Shown: piece after piece, positions 1 through 8,493 of the stretch
How the letters are laid out: every line of letters starts with the position of its first letter
How positions within the stretch are numbered: the stretch's first letter is position 1
From: Chitinophaga sp. MM2321
Lineage (GTDB): Bacteria; Bacteroidota; Bacteroidia; Chitinophagales; Chitinophagaceae
Assembly (NCBI RefSeq): GCF_964033635.1
Contig: NZ_OZ035533.1
Location: forward strand, 2,604,001 to 2,668,000
Reading direction: 5' to 3'
DNA length: 64,000 bases
The notes under the pieces: generated by a model
What the model saw: only the letters and a program-made list of their open reading frames with translations
Database searches by the model: none
Told to the model about the DNA's origin: nothing
Position numbers and translations under genes: made by a program

Positions 1-1
1 A

Positions 2-496
2 GGAGAAGCTTTTTTCGATGTTACCAAAAATGATGCACTCCCCTTTACCGTTGATGCACCCGATGTGGAAGTACAGGTACTGGGCACTTCTTTCAACGTA
101 AGAGCGGCCAGCGCCGGTGTTAAAGTATTTGTACAAACCGGAAAAGTAAGCGCCGCTTACAAAGGCACTGAAAAGAAAGTGATCCTTACTCCCGGTGTGG
201 AAGCATCGCTGAAACATAACGGTACCGGTATTGAAACACAACTTCATAAAAAGAATAATAATATCCTCGCCTGGAAAACCAGGTGTCTTACTTTCGATGA
301 TTCCCCACTTACAGAAGTGGCTACCGCATTGGAAGATTTTTATAATGTACAGATAGATATCCGCGATCAGCAACTGGCTGATAAAAAGCTGCTGGCTACC
401 TTCCGTAACATGCCGCTGGATGAAGTCCTGGACATTATGAAGAAAACATTACAAATCAATATCTCTCATAAAAACAACCTGGTAGAAATCTACTAA
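2..496 (+). CDS. FecR family anti-sigma factor (C-terminal part, 5' end outside window)
   Basis: The reading frame is open from the first bases of the window, so this is the C-terminal part of a longer gene. It reads GEAFFDVTKNDALPFTV and continues into VEVQVLGTSFNVRA, the typical FecR domain core, then a C-terminal STN-like segment (about the last 70 residues, with LTEVATALEDFYNVQI and LATFRNMPLDEVLDIM). FecR proteins sit in the inner membrane, sense a TonB-dependent receptor through their periplasmic domain and control an ECF sigma factor. The next gene, 21 bases downstream, is a SusC-like receptor carrying an STN domain, which is the usual partner. The ECF sigma gene should lie just upstream of the window. 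Function is assigned from the family; the ligand is unknown. Confidence 0.9.
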   Translation, partial: GEAFFDVTKNDALPFTVDAPDVEVQVLGTSFNVRAASAGVKVFVQTGKVSAAYKGTEKKVILTPGVEASLKHNGTGIETQLHKKNNNILAWKTRCLTFDDSPLTEVATALEDFYNVQIDIRDQQLADKKLLATFRNMPLDEVLDIMKKTLQINISHKNNLVEIY

Positions 497-517
497 CAAG
501 CGCCTGACCTCTTGCTT

Positions 518-3500
518 ATGCAGCAATTATTGCTTCAGGCGCTGCGCTCAAATACCAGGTTTAGGTGCGTGCCTGCTTTTCTTTTTATTGTTATCCTGGT
601 GTTTGCTGACGCTGTTGCAGTCGCGCAGGTACCTATTGCCTCCCCGAAAAAAGTTTCTCTTCAATACAGTAATGCCAGCCTGAAAACAGTACTTCGCGAA
701 ATAGAAAAGCAAACAAAATATACTTTTGCTATTTCTACCGGAGAGATGGAAACCCGTAATGGTGTTAGCATACACGTACATAATGCCCCCCTGCCGGATG
801 TATTGCGTAACCTCTTCCCTCCCTCCAGGTATAAAGTGGAAATAAAAGACGGACAAATTATCGTCATCCCACTGAATGCAGCAGCAACAGATCCCTTGTT
901 ACCGGGAAACAAACGTGATGATAATGATAACCGCTGGCAGATCAGCGGCACCATCACCGATGGTATGGTACCGCTGAGTGGTGTTTCCATCCGCGAAAAG
1001 GGGACGCAGAACGGCGCTGCTACTGCGGATAACGGCATATTCAAACTGGAAGTAGCCTCCGGACAGGCAGTATTGTCGGTATCGCTCATTGGTTTTGAAT
1101 CAAAAGAAATTACGGTAAGAGATCGCAGGAATATCTCCATTACCCTGCAACCCGATCTGAAAAAATTAAATGAACTGGTCGTATTAGGCTATGGCCTGCA
1201 AAAGCGCGCCAACATCACCGGCGCCATCGCGCAGGTAGACGGCGCCCGGCTCAAAAGCAGGCCCGTACCCAATGTGATGGCCGCTTTGCAGGGAACAGCC
1301 ACCGGCCTCATAGTAACGCGCAGCAACGGACAACCCGGAAAAGAAGGATTCAATATTCAGATCAGGGGCGTTAGCTCTGCTTCCGGCGGCAATACACCAG
1401 TCATTGTAGATGGTGTGCCGGGGTCACTGGCTGTTTTAAACCCCGACGACATCGAATCCGTTTCCATCCTGAAAGATGCTGCTGCGGCTTCCATCTATGG
1501 CGCCCGCGGCGCAGGTGGCGTGGTGCTGGTCACCACACGAACCGGCAAACCCGGAAAGCTGTCTGTAGACTTCAACACCCTCGCCGGTTTTGAAACGCCC
1601 ATCCGCCTCCCGAACCGGTTACATTCCTGGGAGGAAGCAACCATGCTGAATGAAGCGTCTGAAAATGCCGGACAACAAGCCCCCTGGCAGCCTTATGAAA
1701 TTGACCTGATGAAAACAGGCAATCATTACGCCATCGACTACGATCATCCTGACTACTACAAATATTATTACGACTTTAACCAGTTGCCCCTGCTTACAAA
1801 AAAACAGACTGGCATTCAGAACTATAATATCTCTGTTAAAGGAGGTGATACCATTAACCAGTTCTCCGCCTCCATGGGCTATTTCGGGCGGGAAGGACTT
1901 TTTGCCGCCGGGCCGGACAGAACACACCGGGTGAATGCACGCGTAAACCTGAACAGCCGCTTTAGTAAACACTTCAGCATGGAAACGAGGTTATCGTATG
2001 CACAAACAAATACCTTTTCACCCGCCCAGGCAGTGGAAGGGCCACAAGGCTTGCTGGCAGGGCTTTACCGGGCTCCCAATAATGTACCGGTTTACGTTCC
2101 TGGAACCATGAATTACGCAGCAGGTGGCGCCCCTACCTACGCGGTCCTTCAGGATGGCGGTCAACGGGATGAAAAAAATAATTACATCGATGCCGTACTG
2201 ACACTCCGTGCAGATAGCCTGGCGAAAGGACTTACGCTACGCGTGATCTATAGTCCGCAGCAACATACCTTGCAGGACAACCTCGGTCGCAACACGCTCG
2301 CATTATGGAACCGGGTAGCGCCGGCTGCCTATATCCAGCCGGATAATATGCTGCAAAAAAGCAGGCTGGTAGCCAAAGCGGGCAACCTGCAACTACTCAC
2401 CGACTATGAGGTGAAAAAAGATAAACATAACATTCACCTGTTGGGTGGCTACACACAGGAAACCTATAATACCGAGCAGAATACAGCTGTGTCCTATGGA
2501 CTCACGAAGCAGGAGATCAATACCTCACATTTCAATGCACCACCGCAGCAGACACAGTTGCAACAGGCCACCGGCACGATGATGTCTTTATTCGGCAAAA
2601 TGAATTACAATTACGACAATCGTTATTTACTGGAAGCCAATCTTATCGGCGCCCGGCTATCACAACGCAGTACAGCGTTTACGCGGCTGGAGCAGTGGCA
2701 GGCATTCCCTTCGTTTTCTGCCGGCTGGCGGTTAAATAATGAAACCTGGTTCAACAATGCTCTTCCCTTTTTTAATGAATTTAAATTGAGATGGTCATGG
2801 GGAAGACTGGGTAATGTAAATAGCTGGAATACCATTGCCAATGATGAACGGCTGCAAACATTCACCTTCGGCTACAGCAATCCGTTTTCTCCGTTCATCT
2901 ACAAAAATCCTATACCACAGGCAAGTGGATGGGAAAATATTTCTACCAACAATTATGGATGGGATGCCACCCTTTTCCGGGGACGACTTACCTTGTCTGC
3001 CGATTATTTTGTGAAACATAACCGGGATATGCAGATCCCTGTACTCACGTCTTCCACTACCGGTGCGTGGCCACTGCGCTTTAATACCGGTGAAATGAAA
3101 TCGCAGGGCTGGGAACTCAATGCGGGCTGGAGAAGTATCCGCGGCCCTTTTACCTGGTACATCAATGCAAACCTGTTCAACAGTCAGAATAAAGTATTGC
3201 GTAATGAAGGAGTAGCGCCACAACCCGGCTGGAACCAGGGTATTGCCGGTTACCCGTACTCTTCCCTCTTTGGATATATGGCGGAAGGTTATTTCCAGAC
3301 GAATGATCAGGTACAGCAGCATGCTTTTCAAACAGATAAAACAGCAGCAGGAGATATCCGGTATAAAGATACTAATGGAGATAACAAGATCGATTACAGC
3401 GACCTCGTATACCTGGGTAGCACTGATCCGCAATATTCCTACGGGATAGATGCAGGCTTTTCCTGGAAGGGGTTCGACTTCTCCCTGTTCTTCCAGGGCG

Positions 3501-3907
3501 TCAGCAATCGTAAGGTGATACCTGATCCGCGCTACAATATTCCATTTACTTCCAATTGGCGGCAACCGTGGGATATTAACCAGGATCACTGGAGCCCGGA
3601 TCATCCGGATGCCATGTTTCCCCGTGTATATTCAGGAGATGAGCAGAATACGGTGCCATCCAGTCATTGGGTGATGAACGGGGCCTATATACGCCTTAAA
3701 AACCTCCAGTTAGGGTATAGTTTACCAGCAGCTTTGCTGAAACGTATTCCTATTACCAATTTGCGGTTCTATTTCTCCGGGCAGGATCTTTGGGAAACAA
3801 ATAACATGAAGATTAAATACTATGACCCGGAACAGGCTGATGGCTACAATGGAAACGTGTATCCCTTTTTCCGGTCGTATACATTTGGAATCAATGTCGG
3901 ATTCTAG
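518..3907 (+). CDS. SusC/RagA-type TonB-dependent outer-membrane receptor with STN domain
   Basis: This is a protein of about 1129 residues. A signal peptide ends near AVAQ. An STN (secretin/TonB short N-terminal) domain follows (about 45-100, VSLQYSNASLKTVLREIEK), then a carboxypeptidase-regulatory-like beta-sandwich (about 143-210, ISGTITDGMVPLSGVSI), a plug beginning LVVLGYGLQKRANITGA, and a large beta-barrel ending in FGINVGF. I chose ATG 518 over a TTG two codons upstream. It imports a large substrate by TonB energy and probably signals through its STN domain to the preceding FecR protein. No SusD lipoprotein gene follows: the next gene is convergent pyrB, and a long hairpin ends the transcript. 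Substrate unknown. Confidence 0.93.
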   Translation: MQQLLLQALRSNTRFRCVPAFLFIVILVFADAVAVAQVPIASPKKVSLQYSNASLKTVLREIEKQTKYTFAISTGEMETRNGVSIHVHNAPLPDVLRNLFPPSRYKVEIKDGQIIVIPLNAAATDPLLPGNKRDDNDNRWQISGTITDGMVPLSGVSIREKGTQNGAATADNGIFKLEVASGQAVLSVSLIGFESKEITVRDRRNISITLQPDLKKLNELVVLGYGLQKRANITGAIAQVDGARLKSRPVPNVMAALQGTATGLIVTRSNGQPGKEGFNIQIRGVSSASGGNTPVIVDGVPGSLAVLNPDDIESVSILKDAAAASIYGARGAGGVVLVTTRTGKPGKLSVDFNTLAGFETPIRLPNRLHSWEEATMLNEASENAGQQAPWQPYEIDLMKTGNHYAIDYDHPDYYKYYYDFNQLPLLTKKQTGIQNYNISVKGGDTINQFSASMGYFGREGLFAAGPDRTHRVNARVNLNSRFSKHFSMETRLSYAQTNTFSPAQAVEGPQGLLAGLYRAPNNVPVYVPGTMNYAAGGAPTYAVLQDGGQRDEKNNYIDAVLTLRADSLAKGLTLRVIYSPQQHTLQDNLGRNTLALWNRVAPAAYIQPDNMLQKSRLVAKAGNLQLLTDYEVKKDKHNIHLLGGYTQETYNTEQNTAVSYGLTKQEINTSHFNAPPQQTQLQQATGTMMSLFGKMNYNYDNRYLLEANLIGARLSQRSTAFTRLEQWQAFPSFSAGWRLNNETWFNNALPFFNEFKLRWSWGRLGNVNSWNTIANDERLQTFTFGYSNPFSPFIYKNPIPQASGWENISTNNYGWDATLFRGRLTLSADYFVKHNRDMQIPVLTSSTTGAWPLRFNTGEMKSQGWELNAGWRSIRGPFTWYINANLFNSQNKVLRNEGVAPQPGWNQGIAGYPYSSLFGYMAEGYFQTNDQVQQHAFQTDKTAAGDIRYKDTNGDNKIDYSDLVYLGSTDPQYSYGIDAGFSWKGFDFSLFFQGVSNRKVIPDPRYNIPFTSNWRQPWDINQDHWSPDHPDAMFPRVYSGDEQNTVPSSHWVMNGAYIRLKNLQLGYSLPAALLKRIPITNLRFYFSGQDLWETNNMKIKYYDPEQADGYNGNVYPFFRSYTFGINVGF

Positions 3908-3908
3908 A

Positions 3909-4030
3909 AAATATTTACGAATTTTTTGATTTACGAATTTAGGGATTTGAAATGCAGCGAAGATTATCAATTAGATCTTCGCTGCATTTCAAATCCCTAA
4001 ATTCGTAAATCAAAAAATTCGTAAATATTT
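3909..4030. terminator. Perfect 56-bp inverted repeat between convergent genes
   Basis: Arms 3909-3964 and 3975-4030 are exact reverse complements around a 10-base loop. I checked the pairing base by base. It starts just after the receptor stop codon (3907) and covers the last bases of pyrB, whose stop is at 4029. It probably acts as a bidirectional terminator, but it is far longer than a normal intrinsic terminator. The inner arm (TTTGAAATGCAGC) recurs in the hairpin near 43516. Confidence 0.85.
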
Positions 4031-4958
4031 ATTGTTCTTTCTTTCCTGCCAGCAGATACAGTGCAGCCATACGGATGGCGACGCCGTTCTCTACCTGGTT
4101 GAGAATAATTGACTGGCTGGAATCGGCTACGTCAGAGTTGATTTCCACGCCGCGGTTGATAGGTCCGGGGTGCATGATCACGATCTCTTTGTTCAGGCTA
4201 TCCAGTAGCTGGCGGTTGATGCCGTAAGCGAGTGAATATTCTCTCAGGGAGGAGAACAGTGGTGTATTTTGTCTTTCCAGCTGGATCCGGAGTACGTTGG
4301 CTACATCACACCAGGCGAGTGCTTCGCGGATGTCGTAGCTTACGTTTACGCCGAGTGCAGCGGCCATATGCTTTGGGATGAGTGTTGGCGGGCCTACTAC
4401 CGTCACCTCCGCCCCTAATTTCTTCAGGCAGTAAATATTTGACAGTGCAACCCGTGAGTGCATGATATCACCGCAGATGGCGATCTTCTTGCCTTCCACA
4501 CTACCCAGCCTTTCTTTGATAGAAAAAGCATCCAGGAGTGCCTGTGTGGGGTGTTCATTGATTCCATCGCCAGCATTCAGGATGGGAACGTTGATGTGTT
4601 TAGCCAGGAAATGCGGCGCTCCGCTGGCGGAGTGGCGCATCACTACCACATCCACTTTCATGGACAGGATATTGTTGACCGTATCTATCAGCGTTTCCCC
4701 TTTTGAAACGGAAGAGCCGGAAGCTGAAAAGTTCACCGTATTTGCACCAAGGCGCTTTTCCGCTAATTCAAAAGAGATGCGTGTGCGGGTAGAATTCTCA
4801 AAAAATAAGTTGACTATTGTTGTATCGCGGAGCGTGGGAACACTTTTAATCGGCCTTTGTAAGACTTCCTTAAACTGGCTGGCCGTTTTAAAAATAAGTT
4901 CTATATCCTGACGTTGCAGATCGCGAATTCCGAGTAAGTGTTTAACAGAAAGTGACAT
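4029..4958 (-). CDS. pyrB: Aspartate carbamoyltransferase catalytic subunit
   Basis: The enzyme condenses carbamoyl phosphate and L-aspartate to N-carbamoyl-aspartate, the first committed step of pyrimidine synthesis, in the cytosol. At 309 residues it has the normal length. The carbamoyl-phosphate loop FFENSTRTRISFE (about 52-64), the HPTQALLDA segment and HPGPINRG (about 264-271) are all present. The gene lies 51 bases downstream of pyrR on the same strand, and the pair is probably co-transcribed. No pyrI regulatory-subunit gene is adjacent. The start codon is ATG at 4958; the stop lies inside the arm of the long inverted repeat shared with the convergent receptor gene. Confidence 0.97.
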   Translation of the reverse strand: MSLSVKHLLGIRDLQRQDIELIFKTASQFKEVLQRPIKSVPTLRDTTIVNLFFENSTRTRISFELAEKRLGANTVNFSASGSSVSKGETLIDTVNNILSMKVDVVVMRHSASGAPHFLAKHINVPILNAGDGINEHPTQALLDAFSIKERLGSVEGKKIAICGDIMHSRVALSNIYCLKKLGAEVTVVGPPTLIPKHMAAALGVNVSYDIREALAWCDVANVLRIQLERQNTPLFSSLREYSLAYGINRQLLDSLNKEIVIMHPGPINRGVEINSDVADSSQSIILNQVENGVAIRMAALYLLAGKKEQ

Positions 4959-5009
4959 TAATGTGCAAATATAAAGGGTGAAATCTGAATTCTGAAATCC
5001 GGATTCATT

Positions 5010-5540
5010 TTAATCAACCAGGATTACCTCGTCCTTACCATCTCTTTGTTCCCATAGTACCCGGACTCTTTGTGAAATCAAGGCGTCAATGGTGCGTCCG
5101 GTGTAATCGGGCTGAATGGGAAGCTGACGGCTAAAACGCCGGTCTATCAGGGCCAGCAGCTCCACAGCGTCCGGCCGGCCGAAGTCGAGCATCGCATCCA
5201 GCGCCGAGCGGATCGTGCGGCCGGTGTACAATACATCATCTATCAGCACTACCTTTTTATTTTCTATAGAAAAATTAATGTTCGTTTCACTGGGAACATG
5301 CAACACATTGCCTTTGTTGAAATCGTCGCGGTAAAAAGTAATGTCCAGTTTACCGTAATTAATGTGTGCATCCGGCAACAGCTTATGCAATGTCTCATAA
5401 ATCCTGTCTGACAGGTAAATGCCGCGTGGCTGGAGTCCTATCAATACAGTGTTTTCAAACTGTAAATGATTCTCGATCAACTGGTGACAAAGCCTGTCTA
5501 TGGTAATAGCCAGTTGCTTACCGTTTAGTATGGTTTTCAA
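5010..5540 (-). CDS. pyrR: Bifunctional pyr operon regulator / uracil phosphoribosyltransferase PyrR
   Basis: At 176 residues this is full length for PyrR. It carries the type I phosphoribosyltransferase PRPP-binding motif VVLIDDVLYTGRTIRSALDA (about 95-114) and the IGLQPRGIYLSDRI segment near residue 35. In Firmicutes PyrR binds pyr mRNA leaders in a UMP-dependent way and also has uracil phosphoribosyltransferase activity. Whether the Bacteroidota form still binds RNA is not shown by the sequence. Its place directly before pyrB supports a role in pyrimidine metabolism. I could not identify a PyrR-binding attenuator in the 200-base upstream gap. Confidence 0.93.
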   Translation of the reverse strand: MKTILNGKQLAITIDRLCHQLIENHLQFENTVLIGLQPRGIYLSDRIYETLHKLLPDAHINYGKLDITFYRDDFNKGNVLHVPSETNINFSIENKKVVLIDDVLYTGRTIRSALDAMLDFGRPDAVELLALIDRRFSRQLPIQPDYTGRTIDALISQRVRVLWEQRDGKDEVILVD

Positions 5541-5746
5541 AACACAACGTTTTAGATGCCAAAAGTAGTGATTAATGCCACAGATAAAAAGATGAAAATC
5601 AGAAAATAACAGGATAAAGGGGAGAATATTTATATAATATACCGGACATATATGGTTTTATTTTTAATGTATTGTCCGGCGGTTGTCTTTTTGTCCCCCG
5701 CACTTCTCCTTATCTGTCGTACTTTAGTACCTGAAAACGTGTGCAT

Positions 5747-6265
5747 ATGAGGACACTTAAGTTAATAATCGCTATGACTGCCTTCTTACAATTTTGGGGA
5801 TGCTCTTCCCAATCGCAGATAAAGACCGGAGATAAGATACCAGCCTTTTCTTTACAGGATCAGAACGGAAAAACATTTGATATCAATAGTGTACTGGGAA
5901 AACAGCCGCTGGTCATTTATTTTTATCCGAAGGATGAAACCAGTGTATGTACCAAAGAAGCCTGCTCCTTCCGGGATGCTTACCAGGATTTTCAAAAATA
6001 TGGCGCTATAGTAATCGGTATCAGTGCTGATAATGTGGCTTCACATAAAAGCTTTGCAACCCATCACAATCTCCCTTTTACTTTACTCAGCGATTCCAGG
6101 AATGAAGTGCGCAAATTATTTGGGGTACCCAAAACCTTTGTGATACCAGGCAGGGTCACCTATATAGTAGATAAAAATGGGATTGTTGTACATGAATTTA
6201 ATTCCATGCGCGATGGTGAAAAGCATGTAACAGAAGCCCTCGCAGCTTTAGAGAAGATGAAATAA
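5747..6265 (+). CDS. PrxQ/Bcp-type thioredoxin-dependent peroxiredoxin, lipoprotein
   Basis: This protein of about 172 residues has the peroxiredoxin fold. SVCTKEACSFRD (about 69-80) has the PrxQ arrangement of a peroxidatic Cys followed four residues later by the resolving Cys. It would reduce hydrogen and organic peroxides using thioredoxin. The N terminus is a lipoprotein signal (FLQFWGCSSQSQ), so it is exported and membrane anchored, whereas classical Bcp is cytosolic. I prefer ATG 5747; GTG 5741 in the same frame would add only two residues. The gene is divergent from pyrR. Confidence 0.9.
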   Translation: MRTLKLIIAMTAFLQFWGCSSQSQIKTGDKIPAFSLQDQNGKTFDINSVLGKQPLVIYFYPKDETSVCTKEACSFRDAYQDFQKYGAIVIGISADNVASHKSFATHHNLPFTLLSDSRNEVRKLFGVPKTFVIPGRVTYIVDKNGIVVHEFNSMRDGEKHVTEALAALEKMK

Positions 6266-6281
6266 CGCGGAACATTTTAGC

Positions 6282-6689
6282 TTATATACTTCTCAGATCC
6301 CTGAAAGAAGAAATTTCTTCTTTCAGCTGGAACAACTGAATCCCCCAAAAGAGGCCCTGTAACAATACATAGGCGGTGAGGGCGATCATAAGGCTGGTCA
6401 TCATGAAAGAAGACTGTGAGGAAGCTCCTCCTCTGTCGGAAAAATTGATAATCTTCATCAGGAAGATACCTGCAAATACCAGGAAAATCAGTGATCTGAC
6501 GCCTTTATTTTTGAGTTGTTTCCTGAAATATGCTTCATAGGCAGCTACAGCATGTTCACCCGCTTCCGGTTGCTGCATGCCACTTTTAGTCAAACGCTGT
6601 TCCAGATCGGCAACCCGATGTTGCTTATGATGTTCAGCAAAATAAGTGGCAACGATAGCTGATTCTTCTCCAACAGATGCTTTTTCCAT
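6282..6689 (-). CDS. Small membrane protein of unknown function
   Basis: This protein of 135 residues was not matched to a family. The N-terminal 60 residues are soluble and charged, with two short helices (VADLEQRLTKSG and HAVAAYEAYFRKQL). Two hydrophobic stretches follow, about 65-82 (SLIFLVFAGIFLMKII) and 95-116 (MMTSLMIALTAYVLLQGLF), then a short charged tail. It ends 16 bases from the convergent peroxiredoxin stop. A hairpin separates it from upstream pruA, so it probably has its own promoter. No function is proposed. Confidence 0.75.
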   Translation of the reverse strand: MEKASVGEESAIVATYFAEHHKQHRVADLEQRLTKSGMQQPEAGEHAVAAYEAYFRKQLKNKGVRSLIFLVFAGIFLMKIINFSDRGGASSQSSFMMTSLMIALTAYVLLQGLFWGIQLFQLKEEISSFRDLRSI

Positions 6690-6707
6690 AATTAAGTACT
6701 TATTTTA

Positions 6708-6750
6708 AGACCGGTATTTTCCATTATTTAAAGATGAAAAATACCGGTCT
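6708..6750 (-). terminator. Terminator hairpin downstream of pruA
   Basis: Arms 6708-6720 and 6738-6750 are exact reverse complements (13 bp, AGACCGGTATTTT). They lie 8 bases beyond the pruA stop and before the 6689 start on the minus strand. Confidence 0.7.
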
Positions 6751-6757
6751 GGTTTTA

Positions 6758-8389
6758 TTACGCTTCCTTCAGAAACGGATACCTGTAATCAGTAGCCGGA
6801 ACAAAGGTTTCTTTGATGCTTCTCGCACTTAACCAGCGGTAGAGGTTAAGCATGGAACCCGCTTTGTCATTGGTGCCGGAAGCACGGGCGCCACCAAAAG
6901 GTTGCTGTCCCACTACTGCGCCGGTAGGCTTGTCATTGATATAAAAATTACCTGCACTATTCACCAGTTTCTTTGTAGCCAGTTCCACTGCGTAGCGGTC
7001 CTGTGCTATAATAGCGCCGGTTAAGGCATATTCCGAAGTAGTATCTACCGTTATCAGTATATCGTCAAATTTCTCTGCGTCATATACGTAGATGGTCAAT
7101 ACCGGTCCAAACACTTCTTCACACATGGTCACATATTTCGGATCGGTGGTTTCAATCACAGTAGGTTCGATGAAGTAACCCGCTGACTTATCGTAATTAC
7201 CACCGGCAATGATCTTTGCTGTGGGATCATTTTTAGCGTTATCGATGTACTTCGCAATCTTGTCAAAAGATCTTTCATCGATCACTGCGTTGATAAAGTT
7301 ACTAAAATCTTCCGTGGTACCCATTTTCATGGTTTTCAGTTCAGCCACCAGTTTAGATTTCACGGCTGCGGCGATATTGCTAGGCAGGTAAGCGCGGGAA
7401 GCAGCGGAACATTTCTGTCCCTGGAATTCGAAGGCGCCACGGGCCAGTGCCGTAACGGTAATGTCTATATCGGCAGATTTATGTGCCAGCACGAAATCCT
7501 TTCCACCTGTTTCGCCCACGATGCGGGGATATGTTTTGTATTTACTGATATTCTGGCCGATGGTCTTCCACATCGTCTGGAATACGCCGGTAGAACCGGT
7601 GAAGTGAATGCCGGCGAAGTGAGGATCTGCGAAGCAGATATCACCGATCAGCGGACCATCCGCATATACGAGGTTGATGACGCCATCAGGCAGGCCGGCT
7701 TCTATCATGATCTTCATGAACATGTTGGCTGCAAACACCTGTGTGTTGGCTGGTTTCCAGACCACTACGTTACCGCACATGGCAGCAGAAGCCGGGAGGT
7801 TACCTGCAATAGCACTGAAGTTAAACGGGGTGACTGCCAGTACGAAACCTTCCAGTGGGCGGTATTCCGTTCTGTTATGTATGCCTGGCGCACTTCCTGG
7901 CTGCTGCCGGTAAATTTCACTGAGAAAATGTACGTTAAAGCGGAGGAAGTCAATCAATTCACAGGCACTGTCTATTTCCGCCTGGTAGGCATTCTTGCTT
8001 TGCCCGAGCATGGTAGCACCATTGATATGATAACGGTATTTTGTAGCGAGTAATTCTGCAGCACGCAGGAAAATACCTGCCCGTTGCTCCCATTCCATGT
8101 TTGCCCATTTTTCACGCGCTTCCAAAGCGGCGGTGATGGCTGCTTTTATGTGAGAAGCATCTCCCTGGTGGAAATGCCCCAGTTTATGTTTGATTTCATG
8201 TGGTGGACGGAGGTCAACTGTAGTGCCGGTACGCACTTCTTTGCCGCCAATATACATTGGTATATCTGCCTCTTCTGCCTTAAATGCTGCCAGTTGTTTT
8301 TTTAATGCTGCTCTTTCCGGAGAACCCGGTGCGTAATTCAAAACAGGCTCATTAGCAGGCGCTGCGTACTCAAAATATCCTGTATTCAT
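6758..8389 (-). CDS. pruA: L-glutamate gamma-semialdehyde (1-pyrroline-5-carboxylate) dehydrogenase
   Basis: This 543-residue aldehyde dehydrogenase oxidises glutamate gamma-semialdehyde to glutamate with NAD+, the second step of proline catabolism. The catalytic general base is in VGETGGKD (about 291) and the nucleophile in FQGQKCSAASRAY (about 328). The N terminus (PVLNYAPGSPERAAL) and C terminus (GGARASGTNDKAGS) match the single-domain RocA/PruA group of Bacteroidota and mitochondria. No proline dehydrogenase gene is adjacent. It sits between two terminator-like hairpins, so it is likely monocistronic. Confidence 0.95.
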   Translation of the reverse strand: MNTGYFEYAAPANEPVLNYAPGSPERAALKKQLAAFKAEEADIPMYIGGKEVRTGTTVDLRPPHEIKHKLGHFHQGDASHIKAAITAALEAREKWANMEWEQRAGIFLRAAELLATKYRYHINGATMLGQSKNAYQAEIDSACELIDFLRFNVHFLSEIYRQQPGSAPGIHNRTEYRPLEGFVLAVTPFNFSAIAGNLPASAAMCGNVVVWKPANTQVFAANMFMKIMIEAGLPDGVINLVYADGPLIGDICFADPHFAGIHFTGSTGVFQTMWKTIGQNISKYKTYPRIVGETGGKDFVLAHKSADIDITVTALARGAFEFQGQKCSAASRAYLPSNIAAAVKSKLVAELKTMKMGTTEDFSNFINAVIDERSFDKIAKYIDNAKNDPTAKIIAGGNYDKSAGYFIEPTVIETTDPKYVTMCEEVFGPVLTIYVYDAEKFDDILITVDTTSEYALTGAIIAQDRYAVELATKKLVNSAGNFYINDKPTGAVVGQQPFGGARASGTNDKAGSMLNLYRWLSARSIKETFVPATDYRYPFLKEA

Positions 8390-8431
8390 CTGGTGAGATT
8401 TTGTTGGTGTATCAATAAAAAAAGAATAAGT

Positions 8432-8471
8432 TTCCGCTGCAAATTTACGCCTTGTTTTGCAGCAGAAACCT
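8432..8471 (-). terminator. Intrinsic terminator of prfB
   Basis: Arms 8432-8445 and 8458-8471 pair over 14 bp with one mismatch. On the minus strand the hairpin is followed by a T-rich run (TTATTCTTTTTTTATT), giving a standard rho-independent terminator between prfB and pruA. Confidence 0.8.
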
Positions 8472-8493
8472 ATTAATTATTTACCTATAGCTA

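Noticed and set aside
2795..3604. Long open frame of 269 codons on the minus strand inside the first SusC gene
   Set aside because: It lies wholly antisense to a well-supported receptor gene and shows no recognisable domain.
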